NCBI GenBank assembly: GCA_038025085.1
Contig: CM076142.1
Location: 6,856,501-6,920,500, forward strand
Direction: 5' to 3'
Length of the DNA: 64,000 bases
Source of the DNA: Tetragonia tetragonoides
Taxonomy: Eukaryota; Streptophyta; Magnoliopsida; Caryophyllales; Aizoaceae
Below are positions 1 to 11,992 of this stretch, in pieces. Numbering within the stretch: the first letter of the stretch is position 1; the number at the start of each line of letters is the position of its first letter. Position numbers and translations under genes: made by a program. Below the pieces are notes generated by a model, which saw only the letters and a program-made list of their open reading frames with translations, was not told where the DNA came from and did no database searches.

Positions 1-732
1 ATTGAGAACTTGAATTTCATCAAATCCTCAGAAACTTTATCAGGTACCGGTAGGCAAACTGCCCATTATTCAACTTACTTAATAATTGATTCGGTTTAAT
101 TCAATTAGTGCACCTTATATGATGAAGATAAACACTAGACACATCCTATAAAACTACCCCAAAAATGCGTGGAACTTGGAACTCCTCCTATACAGGGAAC
201 TTGAAACTCCCAACAAGTTCGCGGTCGCGGTGCGGCATCACATGGTTTCCAAGCTGCAAGTAAAAATCACATGGACATGACTCATGAGCTATGATATACT
301 CTACTTATTTTGGTCACTTGGGCTTAGCACAAAACGCTCAGCTGAACCTGAAGCCGTAACTTCTTCAGGTTTTAGCTTCAATGCTGTATCACACAGCCTT
401 GTACACAATTGGAGGCTCTTTCAGAATAAATAATACTACCACTTGCAGGAAGGGACAAAAGAGGATCAAATATTGTAATAGGAAAAACGTCAGAAAAGAA
501 ATTTGCAACTACACGATTCCAAAAATTATTCGTGCAATCCTTCTTATTTTAGTACAATTAGCTACAACTTGCAGCTCAAAGTTCCAGAGTTTTGCACTAT
601 TTCTATTTTCTAACCACCATTTTCAATCAAAGCAATGTCCAGGAAAAAATAAATCCTCAAAAACCCAGTTTCGTTAAAAACTTACCCTTTTCTCTCTTTT
701 CACAAACCATCTAAATCACCTTCTCACTAAAA
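1..732. other. No gene recognised
   Basis: Only short AT-rich open frames without recognisable domains are present. The 98-codon frame at 381-677 has no similarity I recognise and no clear gene context. I see no promoter, RNA gene or repeat that I can support here. Confidence 0.5.
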
Positions 733-1737
733 GGCCATGTTTGGATATTAGCGGATTCACCCAAAATTAGCGGATTGGAGTACTTTAGAGGATTTAACTG
801 GCCAATCCTCTAATTTTAGTCATTTGATTAACAGAGGATTGCAATAGCGGATTACACCCAATCCTCTAATTTTGAAAACGCTGAAAAATGAGCGTTTTTA
901 AAGAGAGGATTGCTCTTTGCATGCAAACTACCATCCATGCCCAACAATTGTTGCAAATTACAAGATCTGACAACAATCAAATTCAAGAGGAAAAAAGGAA
1001 TAAAATTTTCAAGAACAATGTTCAACCCACCGGCCACTAGCCCACAACCATGTCCATGAATCCTTCTTTCTGTGGTTGTTACCATCAAAAATAATAAATT
1101 AAATTTAGAGGACTATGGGTTGGATTTTCCATCTAGAACAGGAATTTGCCAAACTAATTGCAGATTATGCGATGCTGGGATGATGAATTTATGATAGTGG
1201 AGATGGCTGTGGGAGGTGGAAGCCATGGAAGGCTTTCTTTGAAGGATGAGAGAGAAACCGTGTGGGGTGGTGGGGTGGGTTGAGGGACAAATAAATTTTC
1301 TTTTTTCTTTTTTTCGGATGAGACAAATGAATTTTCTTTTGGGGGTGGGGTGGAGGCCTGGAGGGTAGTGTTAATTATTTGGTTTATTATATTTAGATAT
1401 TTTTCTATTTTAATATATTTTTTATTATATACTACTATGAGTTATGAATTATAAAGAAATATTGTTAATTATAAGTTGGTATAAATTACAAGGTTTGTCA
1501 TTATTTAAATAAAAGCCTCCACAATGCAAACCCTTTTATACAACTAATGTCATTTTTAGTCATTTTACATCTTGAACTAACTAACTACTAAATCTTATTA
1601 GCTAATTTACCAAACACATTTTTACAAATCAGCTAATACAATCCTCTGGTCAAATCAGCTAATACAATCCTCTGGTCAAATCTGCTAATGCAATCCGCTA
1701 TCAGCTATCAGCTATCCGCTAATTGCCAAACAAGGCC
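733..1737. mobile_element. Non-autonomous DNA transposon with terminal inverted repeats
   Basis: The left end reads GGCCATGTTTGGATATTAGC and the right end, read on the minus strand, GGCCTTGTTTGGCAATTAGC, followed by further matching GGAT. Inside both ends are subterminal copies of short motifs such as AATCCTCTA/AATCCGCTA and CAGCTAT. There is no long open reading frame, so it must rely on a transposase supplied in trans. The flanks end in A-runs, so I could not settle the target duplication or the superfamily; hAT or PIF-like are possible. Confidence 0.7.
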
Positions 1738-2645
1738 AAAATTCTAGATAATTAGTCTCTATTAGTAACTAATTAGTAATAATTAATTAATAACAGAATG
1801 AAAAGCAATACAGCACTACAGAGAACTTGTGCAAAGCAAAATCATAAAGGAATACACAAGATCTTTCTAGTCAATCATATAAACAGTATTGGATGTTTCC
1901 TGAAACTAGCAAGAAAGATCATAAATCATTGCGCACTATAGAGTTAATAAACATTCATATCCTCTTTTCCATCCAGCAAAACTTTGAGCATCATTCAACC
2001 ATTCAAATATGACTGCAAATTCCATACAATCTACAAAATTTGTACCAAATATCTCCCTACTATGAAAGTTAAGATGTCGGCATGAACAAAAGATCATAAG
2101 CAATGAAATACGTTGCGATAAATTTACTCGGAGGATCATACGCAATGAAATTTCAGCTCAACCAACAACTTCTTTGGTATCATATTGCTCAAATTACATA
2201 CTACACGCACTCCAGGTTATCCCCGGAGAACATATGAAGAGACGACGCGACAGGAACAAAGTTCGAAGGGCAAATAGAAGGCTGGGAAGCACATAGGTTC
2301 AGCTTCATCAAGTCAGCATCAGTAAATACAGCAAATACATGGTTCTGAAATTCAAAATATTGAGACTGCAAAGGAAAACCTAAAGTTACCTATGTACTCC
2401 CACTTAACTGCGGCTGCCGAATAACCACTACCCTTTCTCATACATAAACACATGCTATTAACTCTGTAATCCACTCACGAACAGACCATCCTGAAAGACG
2501 AACAAACACAAGCTATAACTTCTTTTCGGCAAAAAGAAACCCAAATTCGAAAGGCTACGGAAATGACTGAGATGCAAGACTAGTCAGAGCAAGGACAGAT
2601 ACTAACATGTTCTCTTTATTTACATTAAAACCAGGAAATTGCATC
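1738..2645. other. Intergenic and 3' region of the ERF-VII gene
   Basis: No coding region is supported. The part nearest the downstream gene (roughly 2200-2645) is probably its 3' untranslated region, since the ERF-VII stop codon lies at 2646-2648 on the minus strand. Short minus-strand open frames here have no recognisable domain. Confidence 0.5.
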
Positions 2646-5427
2646 TCAGTAGACGCCTCCTCCCATAGCCGGGAGGTCATCAAAGCTCCACAGATCCATT
2701 GGATTTACACCCTCATTAGATGCATCAGCGGCAAGGAATGCATCCACAGCCCAGTTCTCATCCAGATATGGCATCTGCAAGAAGTTCATCTGGGACTCGA
2801 AATCAGAATTAGACAACTCTTCAGACAGGCTCTTTCCACTGTTCTCCTGAGCAGGTACAGCATTTCCAGAGCTGGTTTTCATCTTCTTGCTTGGGTTTCC
2901 ATCCTCAGATACCTGATGATCATCATTCTCCAGGGCAGCAGAAAAGAATGAAGAAATTTCTGGGGTCTTGGGGCCATTTTCTCCCCAGCCAAAGTCAGAA
3001 CAATCAAAGGAGTTACTACCTTCGTCTGAAGTAAAATACAGGCCACCACCTTCAGAAGAAGTAAAGGAGTTGAGTCCTACCTCTCCTAAAGCAGGTGCTG
3101 GGTCTGAATACTCAAACGGCTTCGTTAGTGGTTTCTCTTCCATGAAAGAGAAACTACTGTAGTATCCATTATCAAGATTGTTGTTCATGACATTGAAGTT
3201 CTGGTTTATATTCTGTGGCTCAGGGTTTGAGTTTGTTTTTGGAGCCGGTTTCTGCGAGGTCACTTTGACAGTGCGCCTAGGAGAAGATGCTGGAACTTCC
3301 TCCGGGAAATTCACCTTGGCCTTCTTACCACGGATCCTTCGTGCCTCAGCATCATATGCTCTAGCAGCTTCTTCAGCAGTGTTAAAAGTTCCAAGCCAAA
3401 CTCGAACACCCTTTCTTGGATCACGGATCTCAGCAGCCCATTTACCCCATGGACGCTGTCGGATACCACGATACTGGTTCTTTCTCTTTCTCTTGGCAGA
3501 CTTCTCAGCCTGGCCATTGAATTCCACAGGCTTCAAACCTACAGAGACAAAAGGAATCATTTGTTAAGAAAGATGATTGCATCAAAAGAACCAAATCTGA
3601 CGGCAAATGTAGCTAGCTTTAAGTCGGTCATAATATGCAAATTAAAAAACATTTGCACCCAAATTTCACCAATGCATCAGACAGCACAGCAAGTTACCAC
3701 AGGTCAGCTAGACACCCCTAAACTGAAATGATCCACAAATTAAAGGATGCTGACCCAACAGATTACCAATAATCAAGATAAACCATCAAGGACTAGGAAT
3801 AAGCAAAGTACCATCTCAAGCAGGTTATAGCGCTAGAAGACATAATTGATTGCTATACAAACTGAGAAGTCTCATCCAACATCACTAGATAAGTTGGAGA
3901 TTCAGATGAAAAAATGTCATTAAACAGAGCATCTGCCAATAATTACTTCCAGTTCAAGGAAATATATTACAAGCCACCAAATCAAGAATCATGTGATATC
4001 GATGACAAAATCCAGATATAAGTATATAACCATCGCAAGGAAGCAATTAACGATGAAAAAATTATAAAAGCATGTGGTACAACTTCCATTTCACCCTTCC
4101 AACATAAGTATTTTACATTAAACTTCGTAACCATTTCAAAACATTCCAACTATAACACACAATATAAATAACAAAAGTCCAAAATCCCCTGGAGAGAATA
4201 GCCAACCGACAACTAAGGTGAAGCAAGAAAAGGCAAATCAAATAACTTGAGAAAATTGAAACTGTAGATCATTCCAAAGTAAGAACTTGAACCATAAAAA
4301 TCAAACTTTTTCCACCTCACCCGCGTGCAATTAATCGTTTTCGTTATGCAAGCGGAAGGTTCAAGAACATATTTTTTGTGGAATTTTTCTGGAAATGGTA
4401 AATAATTATAAAATTCCTTAATAGAAAAAAATTCCTCCAACCACCTAAACCCCCGCCAAAAATCACCAGATCTGAAGTTCTAAACAAGACATAACTATCC
4501 CCAGCACAATCTCCTCATCAGCATAAGCCACAAAAACATCAGAGAGCACATTATTCCAATCCAAAATGACCCAACAAATGAGATGGAGAAGGACACGAAA
4601 ATGAAATTTGTAGGAATTATCATTTAGCCCAATAGATTTTACATTGAAATTCATGGAAAAATTATAGGTTAATAAAGTTGATTACAAGTAAAATTTCAAT
4701 CAAATATCAAAACTTTACCCACCAACCTAAAATCAACAAACTTCACATTAAGTTAACCAAAGAAAAGCAAATTGTTACATGATAGAGACCAAATTCAAAA
4801 ATGATGATACTAATATTCATCCCCTCACCCACCTTACCTAACATATAAGAAATCTATCTAGCTCCTCAAAAAAGCTAAAAACCCAACAAAATCAAAAAAA
4901 ATCAAAAGCATCTCAAAGTTCCAACATTTCCATAGAACAAAAAAGAAAAGAAATGACATAACAGACCATTTGGGTAAGGCCAAAAACCAAAAAAGATCAA
5001 AACTTTCTAACCCTAAACATGATAACAATCAACAAAAAGTAAAACTGAAACAAAAAATGCTTCAAAGGGGTAATAATTAATAAAAAGATAAAGAAAGAGA
5101 GTTTATACCATTTGGGGTTTTAGGCTTAGAAGCCTTAAAAGCAAAGGAGGGCTTAACATCATGAGCAGCAAAAACAGCAGGAATCAACACCTCATCATCA
5201 GACTCATCCTTAAATTCAAGAAAATCAGCCTCAAATTCATCTTCATCATCTTTATCAACATCAATCACAGACCCACCTGATCTAATCAAGGGCTTAGAAT
5301 AACCACTGTTACCCTTCTTGGGTTTACCACCACCATTGAGATCTGGCCATAGAAAATCAGCTGTTAGCCTTCGAGATCGGCTAGCAGTTGCTGGAATAAA
5401 ATCAGATATAATTGCTCCTCCACACAT
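2646..5427 (-). CDS. RAP2.12-like: ERF group VII transcription factor (RAP2.12/RAP2.2-like), oxygen-sensing N-degron
   Basis: Two exons, 5427-5109 and 3538-2646, join in frame (319 + 893 nt) to give 403 residues. The protein starts [10 protein letters not shown], the conserved ERF-VII Met-Cys N-terminus. In this family the exposed Cys is oxidised by plant cysteine oxidases and the protein is degraded by the PRT6 N-degron pathway unless oxygen is low. A single AP2/ERF domain follows at about residues 130-190 ([24 protein letters not shown]), which binds GCC-box or hypoxia-response promoter elements. Acidic stretches precede it, and the C-terminus [13 protein letters not shown] resembles the family's terminal activation motif. 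The donor is at 5108-5107 (AATG|GTATAA) and the acceptor at 3540-3539. Expected role: nuclear activator of hypoxia genes. The family is certain; the exact Arabidopsis counterpart is not. Confidence 0.95.
3539..5108 (-). other. Intron 1 of the ERF-VII gene
   Basis: This 1.57-kb GT-AG intron separates the degron-bearing first exon from the DNA-binding exon. It is AT-rich, and I see no gene, transposon ends or conserved element in it. Confidence 0.9.
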
Positions 5428-5596
5428 GATGAAGAACAAATTCTTTCACCAAACCTTTTTTTTTTTTTTTGGCCTCACTTTAAAAAAGTTTCTCTCTTTT
5501 TCTTGTGAATGGTAAATTTTAATTGTAAAGTAGATTATAATTTTTGTTTCTGGAAAAAAGAGTTGTTGAAGTGAGAGAATGGGAAATCAAGGGAGG

Positions 5597-5606
5597 ATTT
5601 ATAAAG
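5597..5606 (-). promoter_or_regulatory. Putative TATA box of the ERF-VII gene
   Basis: On the minus strand the sequence CCTTTATAAATCC lies about 170 bp upstream of the initiator ATG at 5427. Between them are a T-rich/A-rich leader and a poly-T run (about 5458-5471). The position suits a plant TATA box, but no transcript evidence is available. Confidence 0.5.
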
Positions 5607-5619
5607 GAGGAGAAAGGTG

Positions 5620-6374
5620 GGGTGTCAGGTGTGACTATGTGAGAGAATGAGGAAAGGGGGAGTGTGGTGAGGTGTGTCCTAGACCTGAATTTGGGTGTGC
5701 TTTTTTGGGTTTTTTTATTAGAAATATTTTGTTTTTGAGAATTTAGGAACTTTTTATTGAAAATGATATTATGCAAGTAATGAAATATATCAAGAAATAG
5801 TCTTGTCTTCACTCCAAGCTATGTCGACATCTTTTGGGAATGGGAGTATAAACTATAAAGTTGTAAGAGTATCCAAGTTGATATTCAGACAATTTAATGG
5901 GTTCGGTTTTGTTTTTTTAATTTGGAGGGATTTTGTTGTTTTTTTTGGAGAGATTTTGAAGAGATTTAGTGAATTCAACCGAAATGTTACTACTCACCAA
6001 TGTATTAGACTCCAAAGAAAAAAAAAACAAATTTCACATAAACCTGCATTTGATCAACTCTAATATGATTTTATATATGTTATAATTAAGATTTACATCA
6101 ATATACACTACTAAGTGTATTAATTAAAAAAACATTGTTGTACATTCTTTCTGTTTTTTTTTTATTTTGGAAATCTCGGATAGTTGTAAATTCTACATGA
6201 TATTAAACTTCTAAAAATGGGATGGTCATGTATAATATTGTAAAATATTTGTCTCTTTATATAAGGATCATATATCTAAAATAATTCGAATCCAACATAA
6301 GATAGTGATTTTCAATATGAAAAAATAAAATCTGTATTTCAAGACAAAATCGACCTTATAGAATAATGGTGTGG
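5620..6374. other. Intergenic, nothing recognised
   Basis: AT-rich DNA upstream of the ERF-VII gene with homopolymer runs. The open frames are short and carry no domain. Confidence 0.5.
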
Positions 6375-6540
6375 TCTAATTTAATTTATTGATTACTTTC
6401 TTATTTGAATTTATGGAACAAAATATTATTCCATGGCGGCGTAATTGAAGGCGCGTTAATGAAATAATTTATTAACTACTTTCTATTTGAATTTTCGGAA
6501 CAAAATATTCCATAGCGGCGTAAATTAAAGGTATGTTAAA
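6375..6540. repeat. Imperfect tandem duplication, about 80 bp unit
   Basis: Two adjacent copies share the order ACTTTC..ATTTGAATTT, then GGAACAAAATATT, then CCATGGCGGCGTAA or CCATAGCGGCGTAAA. The second copy lacks a few bases. No coding content. Confidence 0.7.
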
Positions 6541-8840
6541 TGACCACATTATAATGGAATACGTAGCATTGTCGTTGTTCAAATTAATTAGAGGCATAAC
6601 TTCATTTATTAAAGTGACCACAAAAGATTAGATATTTGTTCGTTTAACGGCCGTTTCAAATACAATCTAATGCTGCTCGTAAATAAAGTTACGGCGCTAA
6701 TATCTAAAAGGGGAAAAAAGCTACGGTTATAACTTCTACACAACTCATTTCTAGGGTATTCTGAACGTTCATCCCGAAATTCTCGTGACCTAAAGTGCAA
6801 GTTCATCTAACTAACAAACACGATAAACATATGGAATCAAAGCGTGTATCAGCTATCAAGGTCGCGAAAGCGTGATTCGACTATCGAGGTTACGAGTTTC
6901 AACCCTATTCTGCATGTCGCATCTTTTAGTGTTTCTTTATTCAAGTGGGGTTGTCATTAATTACCGAATCAATTTGACTATGAGCCCAAGTTCCTTTAAT
7001 GTACCATTTTCATCCCGAATTCTCCTTTACATTTGAACTTTTAAAGATCAAAGTTTACAAACTGGATATGATGGAAACGACATTTCAAACAAATAATTTA
7101 GGTGCACACATAATAAATTTTCTACAATTTCTTTTGGTAAATAAGGTGCTTATAACTTTTGCTAGATTTGTGAATTATTACAAATGCCCTACAATTTGTG
7201 ATAAATAAGTTTCTTCACCCACAAGCTTGTAAATTTGTTGAAGTTGGCTTTAAATTGCATTAAAGCAATAAGAAGGCCGATAACAGTGGTGTTCTTATTT
7301 ATTTATTAATAACGACTTTCTTAAGTTACCATAAGTGAAAGGTGTGCAACAATTGAGTAATGAATAATGATCAATTTAGTTGGATAAAGAAACCAATGAC
7401 AGTCGAAACGCTTGATCATTTATCCAAGCTATATTAGTGTGGCTAATTGGCTAAACCTGAAGTAAATTGAGCTTATGACTTGAAATAGGGCGGCCTAAGA
7501 GGAAATCATTATCATGCATGATCAGCTCATTGATACCTATCGACAAAAATGAGATATCGCTTGAAAAAAAAAAAATTATCTTTTACCACCTCATGTATAA
7601 AACTGTTTCATGAAAAAATTGTTGAAAAGGCAAATTAAGAAGAGACAAAGAAAGGAGGAGGAAACATGTCCAACTTGGTTAATTATAATGCTTGACATTT
7701 TTGACTGCGATTGCCAAAGAGAAAAGGAGAGGACTTGTTTACTCCGACGTTGGTAAATCGGAAACTTGCATGTAACGACTGTAAAATAAATTGAATTCTT
7801 CATGCGAATGCTCGCAATCAAGAGTTACGATTGTGAAACTTGGAACAGATCATTGATGTTTTGCTAATTTGACTAGCCTTAATTTCTGAAGGAAGTTTGT
7901 TGATTCAACTAACCACCATCGAAGTCTACTGGCATATAGGGTAACCTTTATATCTTTCCTCATAAATTATTACATGACAAATGCTAATTTATCAGATTCT
8001 TCAGTTTGTAAAACCTCTGTATGATGTTTCTAGTACAGGACAATAGTACATGCATGCGTATTCTTTTTTTTTTTTTTTCCACGGCCAATGTTTCCCTGCC
8101 TTTTAAGCCTTTTTTTCCCCATTTTTATCTTGTTTTATTTGTGTCTCGGGTCAAACAAAAGCAATCTTTTTGTAATACTTTCACAGAGGTAAGATTACGT
8201 ACAATCAGCTCCCCTCATCCTGCCTAAACCGAAACCTCTTTAGAGGTATTAGGTAATGTTGATGTTCATGATGTATGTTATTTTATTTGCGAAGTTTCTC
8301 CCAAATTCTATTTGATTATTTTGATTACCTGTAATTACTCTGGATCAGATTTGTAATAGAATATTAATAGCTCCGCTTATAATTAGTTTCCGGGTCATCT
8401 TATTGGTAGTGTTTTAATTGGGTGAGCAGTCTCTCATTCATCAGTCATTCTCTCCTGACAACTAGAATCAAAAACCTTTTTGTGATGGTTAGCTAAAATA
8501 GTAGTGCTACGTTAACAGTAGCAAAATTGCTTGCCAAAATTGAAAACGAAAACTCCACTTTTCTGCCACCTTTGCTCGAAGTTGTACAAATTTCTCTAGT
8601 GTCATTTTGTTGCCATCATTAACATCTTTTCATAGATTTACCACTTCTCCTAATCAAATCAAGATCCCTAAAGTGGGTATCTGTCGATTCGAAGGCTATG
8701 TTTTTTCTCTACCCTTCTCCTTCACCCCTATATGTCATAGGGGTGACGGGTGAGTGGGAAAGTTTCACACAAATGAACTCATTAAATACAATGAATTGGA
8801 GGTATTAATATTAAGGGTAGGTTTTTTAGATCGAGCTTAT
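6541..8840. other. Intergenic, nothing recognised
   Basis: AT-rich DNA with poly-A/T runs (for example 7565-7574 and 8065-8080). The open frames at 6609-6806, 6999-7208, 7591-7821 and 8021-8227 are short, have no recognisable domains and sit in no gene-like context. Confidence 0.5.
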
Positions 8841-8844
8841 CGAG

Positions 8845-9240
8845 ATAGTTACGTCATTTTCAATTCAGTTAAGTGACGTGGAGTTTAGTTTAAAAAGCAT
8901 ATATTTTATCTCACATATCAAGTAGTGTTCACCTCATTTCAGTAGAGTTTAGTTTAATTTATGGTGTTTATTTCAATTCAGTGATGGTCTTGTGTCAATC
9001 TAGTGATGTTCAGTTCATTTCAATGGTGTTCAGTTGAAATATACATTTTGTCTCATATTGAAAGTGAGGTTCAATTCAGTTTAGTGGTGTTCATTTTTGT
9101 TAACTGGTGTTCATTTCAATTCAGTGGTGCTCAGTTCTGCCTTAAAAAACACACTCAAATATACATGTTTTGAACTAAACACCACTGAATATTCTAAACT
9201 GAACTAAAAATCACTAAATTAATACAAGATTACCACTTTA
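8845..9240. repeat. Degenerate short-unit repeat tract (TTCAGTGGTGTTCA-like)
   Basis: The motif TTCAGTGGTGTTCATTT and variants (TCTAGTGATGTTCAG, TTCAATGGTGTTCAG, TTTAGTGGTGTTCAT) recur about every 25-40 bp. Near the right end the motif appears inverted (GAACTAAACACCACTGAA, about 9170), so the tract could fold back. No gene is visible. Confidence 0.7.
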
Positions 9241-9825
9241 CTAAACTCACATACTCCATTAATATCTATAAAAAAAATAACACCACTTATATCCAATAAA
9301 CATACTTTTATAATAAATAAATTTCAAGGTTGAAGGAGCGAGAATAAATCATAAGAGTACATTGAACTCTCACTTGATCCCAAAGAACAAGTTATCCTTA
9401 TCCGCTTTACCACTTATATATATTTTCAATTGAAAAATTAATTTTAAAAATTTGGGATATTTTTAGCATTTTATAACTACTAGCATATGCTTATGTGCCC
9501 ACAACCCCATCAATTATGGCTTTATTGGTAACTTACAAATTTTTTAATTTGATTGATGAAACTGAAAGGGCATCTCGCTTCACTTAGGTCCAAAAGAGGT
9601 TAGGCTTTGCTGTCACGAAGGTACCGAAACTGAAAGAAGCTATATACTGTACTTATTATGGTCTAACTTTTCTTTAGTCTTCTTACTTATTAAGGACCCG
9701 TTTCATTTTCATTGTTTTCATTCACATAAATTTCGGAACTGGAGTACGTTATAGGGTCTCTTCCTCCCAAGTCTAATCTATCCGAATTACAAAAAATTAT
9801 GTGGACTTAGTTTATGGACTAATAC
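9241..9825. other. Intergenic, nothing recognised
   Basis: AT-rich, no supported gene, RNA or element ends. Confidence 0.5.
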
Positions 9826-10255
9826 TTAAAGTCACCCCCTACTTCACCTGGAGTCATTCTCTCTTTTTTTTGGTTCACGACTAAGGGTATCCACCGTCGA
9901 CCACAGTAACTAACCCCCGCGCTGACTTGTAGGCACCTCAAAGGATGGGATAGCTGGCCAAGGAATTTAAAGCTGCTCCATGCCCAAGGCGAGATTCGAA
10001 CCCTCGACCTTGGTTAGGAGCCATTCTCCTTTAAAAGTGGAGTCACCCGCTCACCCCTACTTCACCTACAACTACCCCTCAAATTTATACTTGGCACCAC
10101 TCCTACTTCATTGAGAGCCACCTGCCTCCTACTTTACCTGGAGCCACCCCTTACTTCACCTAGAGTCACCCTCAAAATTACTTTACCCGAAGCCACCCCC
10201 CTAATTTACCTGAAGCCACCCTCTACTTAGCCTGCAGTCACCCTTCAAAATTACT
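9826..10255. repeat. Degenerate CCTACTTCACCTGGAGCCACC tandem tract
   Basis: A 25-35 bp unit built on ACTTCACCTGGAGCCACCCC repeats imperfectly (ACTTTACCTGGAGCCACC, ACTTCACCTAGAGTCACC, ATTTACCTGAAGCCACC). The tract is interrupted by a SINE-like insertion at about 9863-10058. The pyrimidine-rich strand bias contrasts with the AT-rich surroundings. Confidence 0.7.
9863..10058 (-). mobile_element. Probable tRNA-derived SINE
   Basis: Read on the minus strand, the insert starts GGGGTGAGCGGGTGACTCC, an A-box-like stretch. It then carries GAGGGTTCGAATCTCG, a good match to the RNA polymerase III B box (GGTTCGANTC), and ends near an A-rich tail (a T-run at 9864-9871 on the plus strand). It lies inside a minisatellite-like tract, so a target duplication cannot be read reliably. 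Confidence 0.55.
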
Positions 10256-10337
10256 TGGTCCACGACGGACTAAGTTCACACAAGACAGGCTGGATCTGAA
10301 TAGGTTCGTCTCACACAAAATAAACCCATTATAAAAT

Positions 10338-11087
10338 TGTAGGCACTAAAAATTTATTAAGTGTCTTAATTGAATTTAATTAATTATTTTGGGTTAAAAT
10401 ATATTTAGCTTAATTTAATTAATTAATCCCGAAAATTAAGATGGGCCAGAAGCCATCAAAATGGGCTTATATTTAACCTTTGGGCCAACCCACACATGTT
10501 GGGCCAAATAAACAGTTAAATCAACCAAATCCACAAGAAAAGACTACCAAGTCAAGAAATTGGGCCAGTCCATGACTACCAAGCCCGTTAGGGGATCGGA
10601 GCTCCCTGTTCCTCTCTATAAATACCGAAGACTCACTTCATTTCAAAGGTTGGAAATTATCTACAAGCAGAAAGCCCTGCCAGAGCATTTCCTCCACCAC
10701 CTTTGCAACCTTGATCGAGATTCAAGTCTTCAAAGACCCTCGATCAAGAACATTCAAATTGAATAGCTGCAGAACCACAACCTCAACGATTTACAAGTCA
10801 TCACAAGGTGCACATACATCACAACAGTTACATTCGAGATCAAGCCTAGGCCCTCGAATCCAGTCCTACGTGTTCACCGCAACATTCGGAGAATACATAA
10901 TTACTTTGTTCGAGATCAAGTCATTCGACCCTCGACTCAAAGTCTACATGGAGACAGAATTAGAGGATTTATTTATTTGTTCATTGTAACAGATAGAATT
11001 ACAGAGATTGTAACCCATACATTCAAATCAATACAAATTATATTTGTTCAACTTATTTTTGTCTACGCATTAATTTTGTTGTCTACA
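10338..11087 (+). repeat. LTR of a Ty3/Gypsy-type retrotransposon (5' LTR)
   Basis: A 750-bp block starts TGTAGGCAC and ends TTGTTGTCTACA, giving the TG..CA ends and a 5-bp TGTAG/CTACA inversion expected of an LTR. It is followed at once by AATTTTGGCACGCCTAGTGG, a primer-binding-site-like sequence, and then by a gag-like frame. A TATA box (TATAAATA, 10617-10624) sits inside. I found no matching 3' LTR, so the element is incomplete. Confidence 0.75.
10617..10624 (+). promoter_or_regulatory. TATA box inside the Gypsy LTR
   Basis: TATAAATA lies 280 bp into the LTR, where the U3 promoter of such elements is expected. Confidence 0.55.
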
Positions 11088-11090
11088 AAT

Positions 11091-11110
11091 TTTGGCACGC
11101 CTAGTGGGAC
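11091..11110 (+). other. Putative primer binding site of the Gypsy element
   Basis: TTTGGCACGCCTAGTGGGAC begins 3 bp after the LTR end. A motif of this kind follows the 5' LTR in many plant Gypsy elements and pairs with a tRNA 3' end. I have not identified the tRNA. Confidence 0.55.
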
Positions 11111-11168
11111 CTCTCTGCCTCTCATCTCTGTCTCCTCAACAAATCACATCAATTTCGCTGCAACTAAC

Positions 11169-11992
11169 ATGGCATCAAGAAGAAACATGTCTCAGCATCC
11201 ATACAAATCATTTGGATCAGCAGCACGACAATCTACAAGTGATGTTGTTGCGCCCAACAATCAACTTGGTAAGGCTACCAATGCAAGAGCTTGACAAATG
11301 TTGCTAGCACCCTTACCGCTCAACCACCTTCGTTGGTCCTCAAAAGGTCTCGCGAATCACTTGCATTCGGCGTCAAGTGTTCAGGTGAAACAAAACAAAC
11401 GACTGCTTCACCAACATGGGAGCAAGGTACAAAAGATGTAGTTGAGAAGATCCTCACTAACATCAACCTAGCATCCCGATCATCGTTTCATGTGGAGGAT
11501 AATTGTACCAGCATGGATTTCTCTGCACGTTCATCACGCGAAGACACTCTGCTCCAACAAGTTGTTGAGCCCTCAAGATCCGTTGTCGTCTCTGTTATGG
11601 CCACAGAAGTTAAGACTGTAGAGGAGCAACTGAAAAGTATGAGACAACTCCTTGACAAACTCTCTAAGAATAGCGAGGAGAAGGACGCTCAAATCAAGCG
11701 TCAAAACAAACATATTGCTTCCTTAACAAAGAAATTGGGTAAGAAAAAGATGGGCGAGTCTTCTAAAAGTGATGGACATAGAAACAACCACGAGTCTCAC
11801 ACCTGCTCTCTTAATATCGAACAAATCAATGACATGATAGTAAGCGCTGTTAAGACTCAGCTTGGTAACGACTCACATCGAATATGCCTCTACACTAAAC
11901 CATACAACAAGAGGATTGACATGTTGACAATGCCTACAAAAATTAATCCGGTGCACACTGTAAAAATAATCTTCAAATCCTTTCGTATATGA
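11169..11992 (+). pseudogene. Truncated, frameshifted Gypsy gag fragment
   Basis: A frame starting MASRRNMSQHPYKS at 11169 stops at 11294. Translation continues in another frame from about 11291 to 11992 (about 230 residues), so a frameshift separates them. The second part contains a Lys/Glu-rich coiled-coil stretch (QIKRQNKHIASLTKKLGKKK) typical of the N-terminal half of plant Gypsy gag proteins. No capsid zinc knuckle, protease, reverse transcriptase or integrase follows. The frame runs out at a stop, and the next kilobase is unrelated non-coding DNA with a MITE. The part from 11490 on is duplicated at 19171. Confidence 0.65.

Noticed and set aside
381..677. 98-codon frame as a gene
   Set aside because: No domain, no codon or context support, AT-rich low-information composition.
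2607..3567. Plus-strand frames over the ERF-VII gene
   Set aside because: Shadows of the AP2 exon on the other strand.
9985..10010. A tRNA gene
   Set aside because: Only a B-box match inside a SINE-like body; no cloverleaf.
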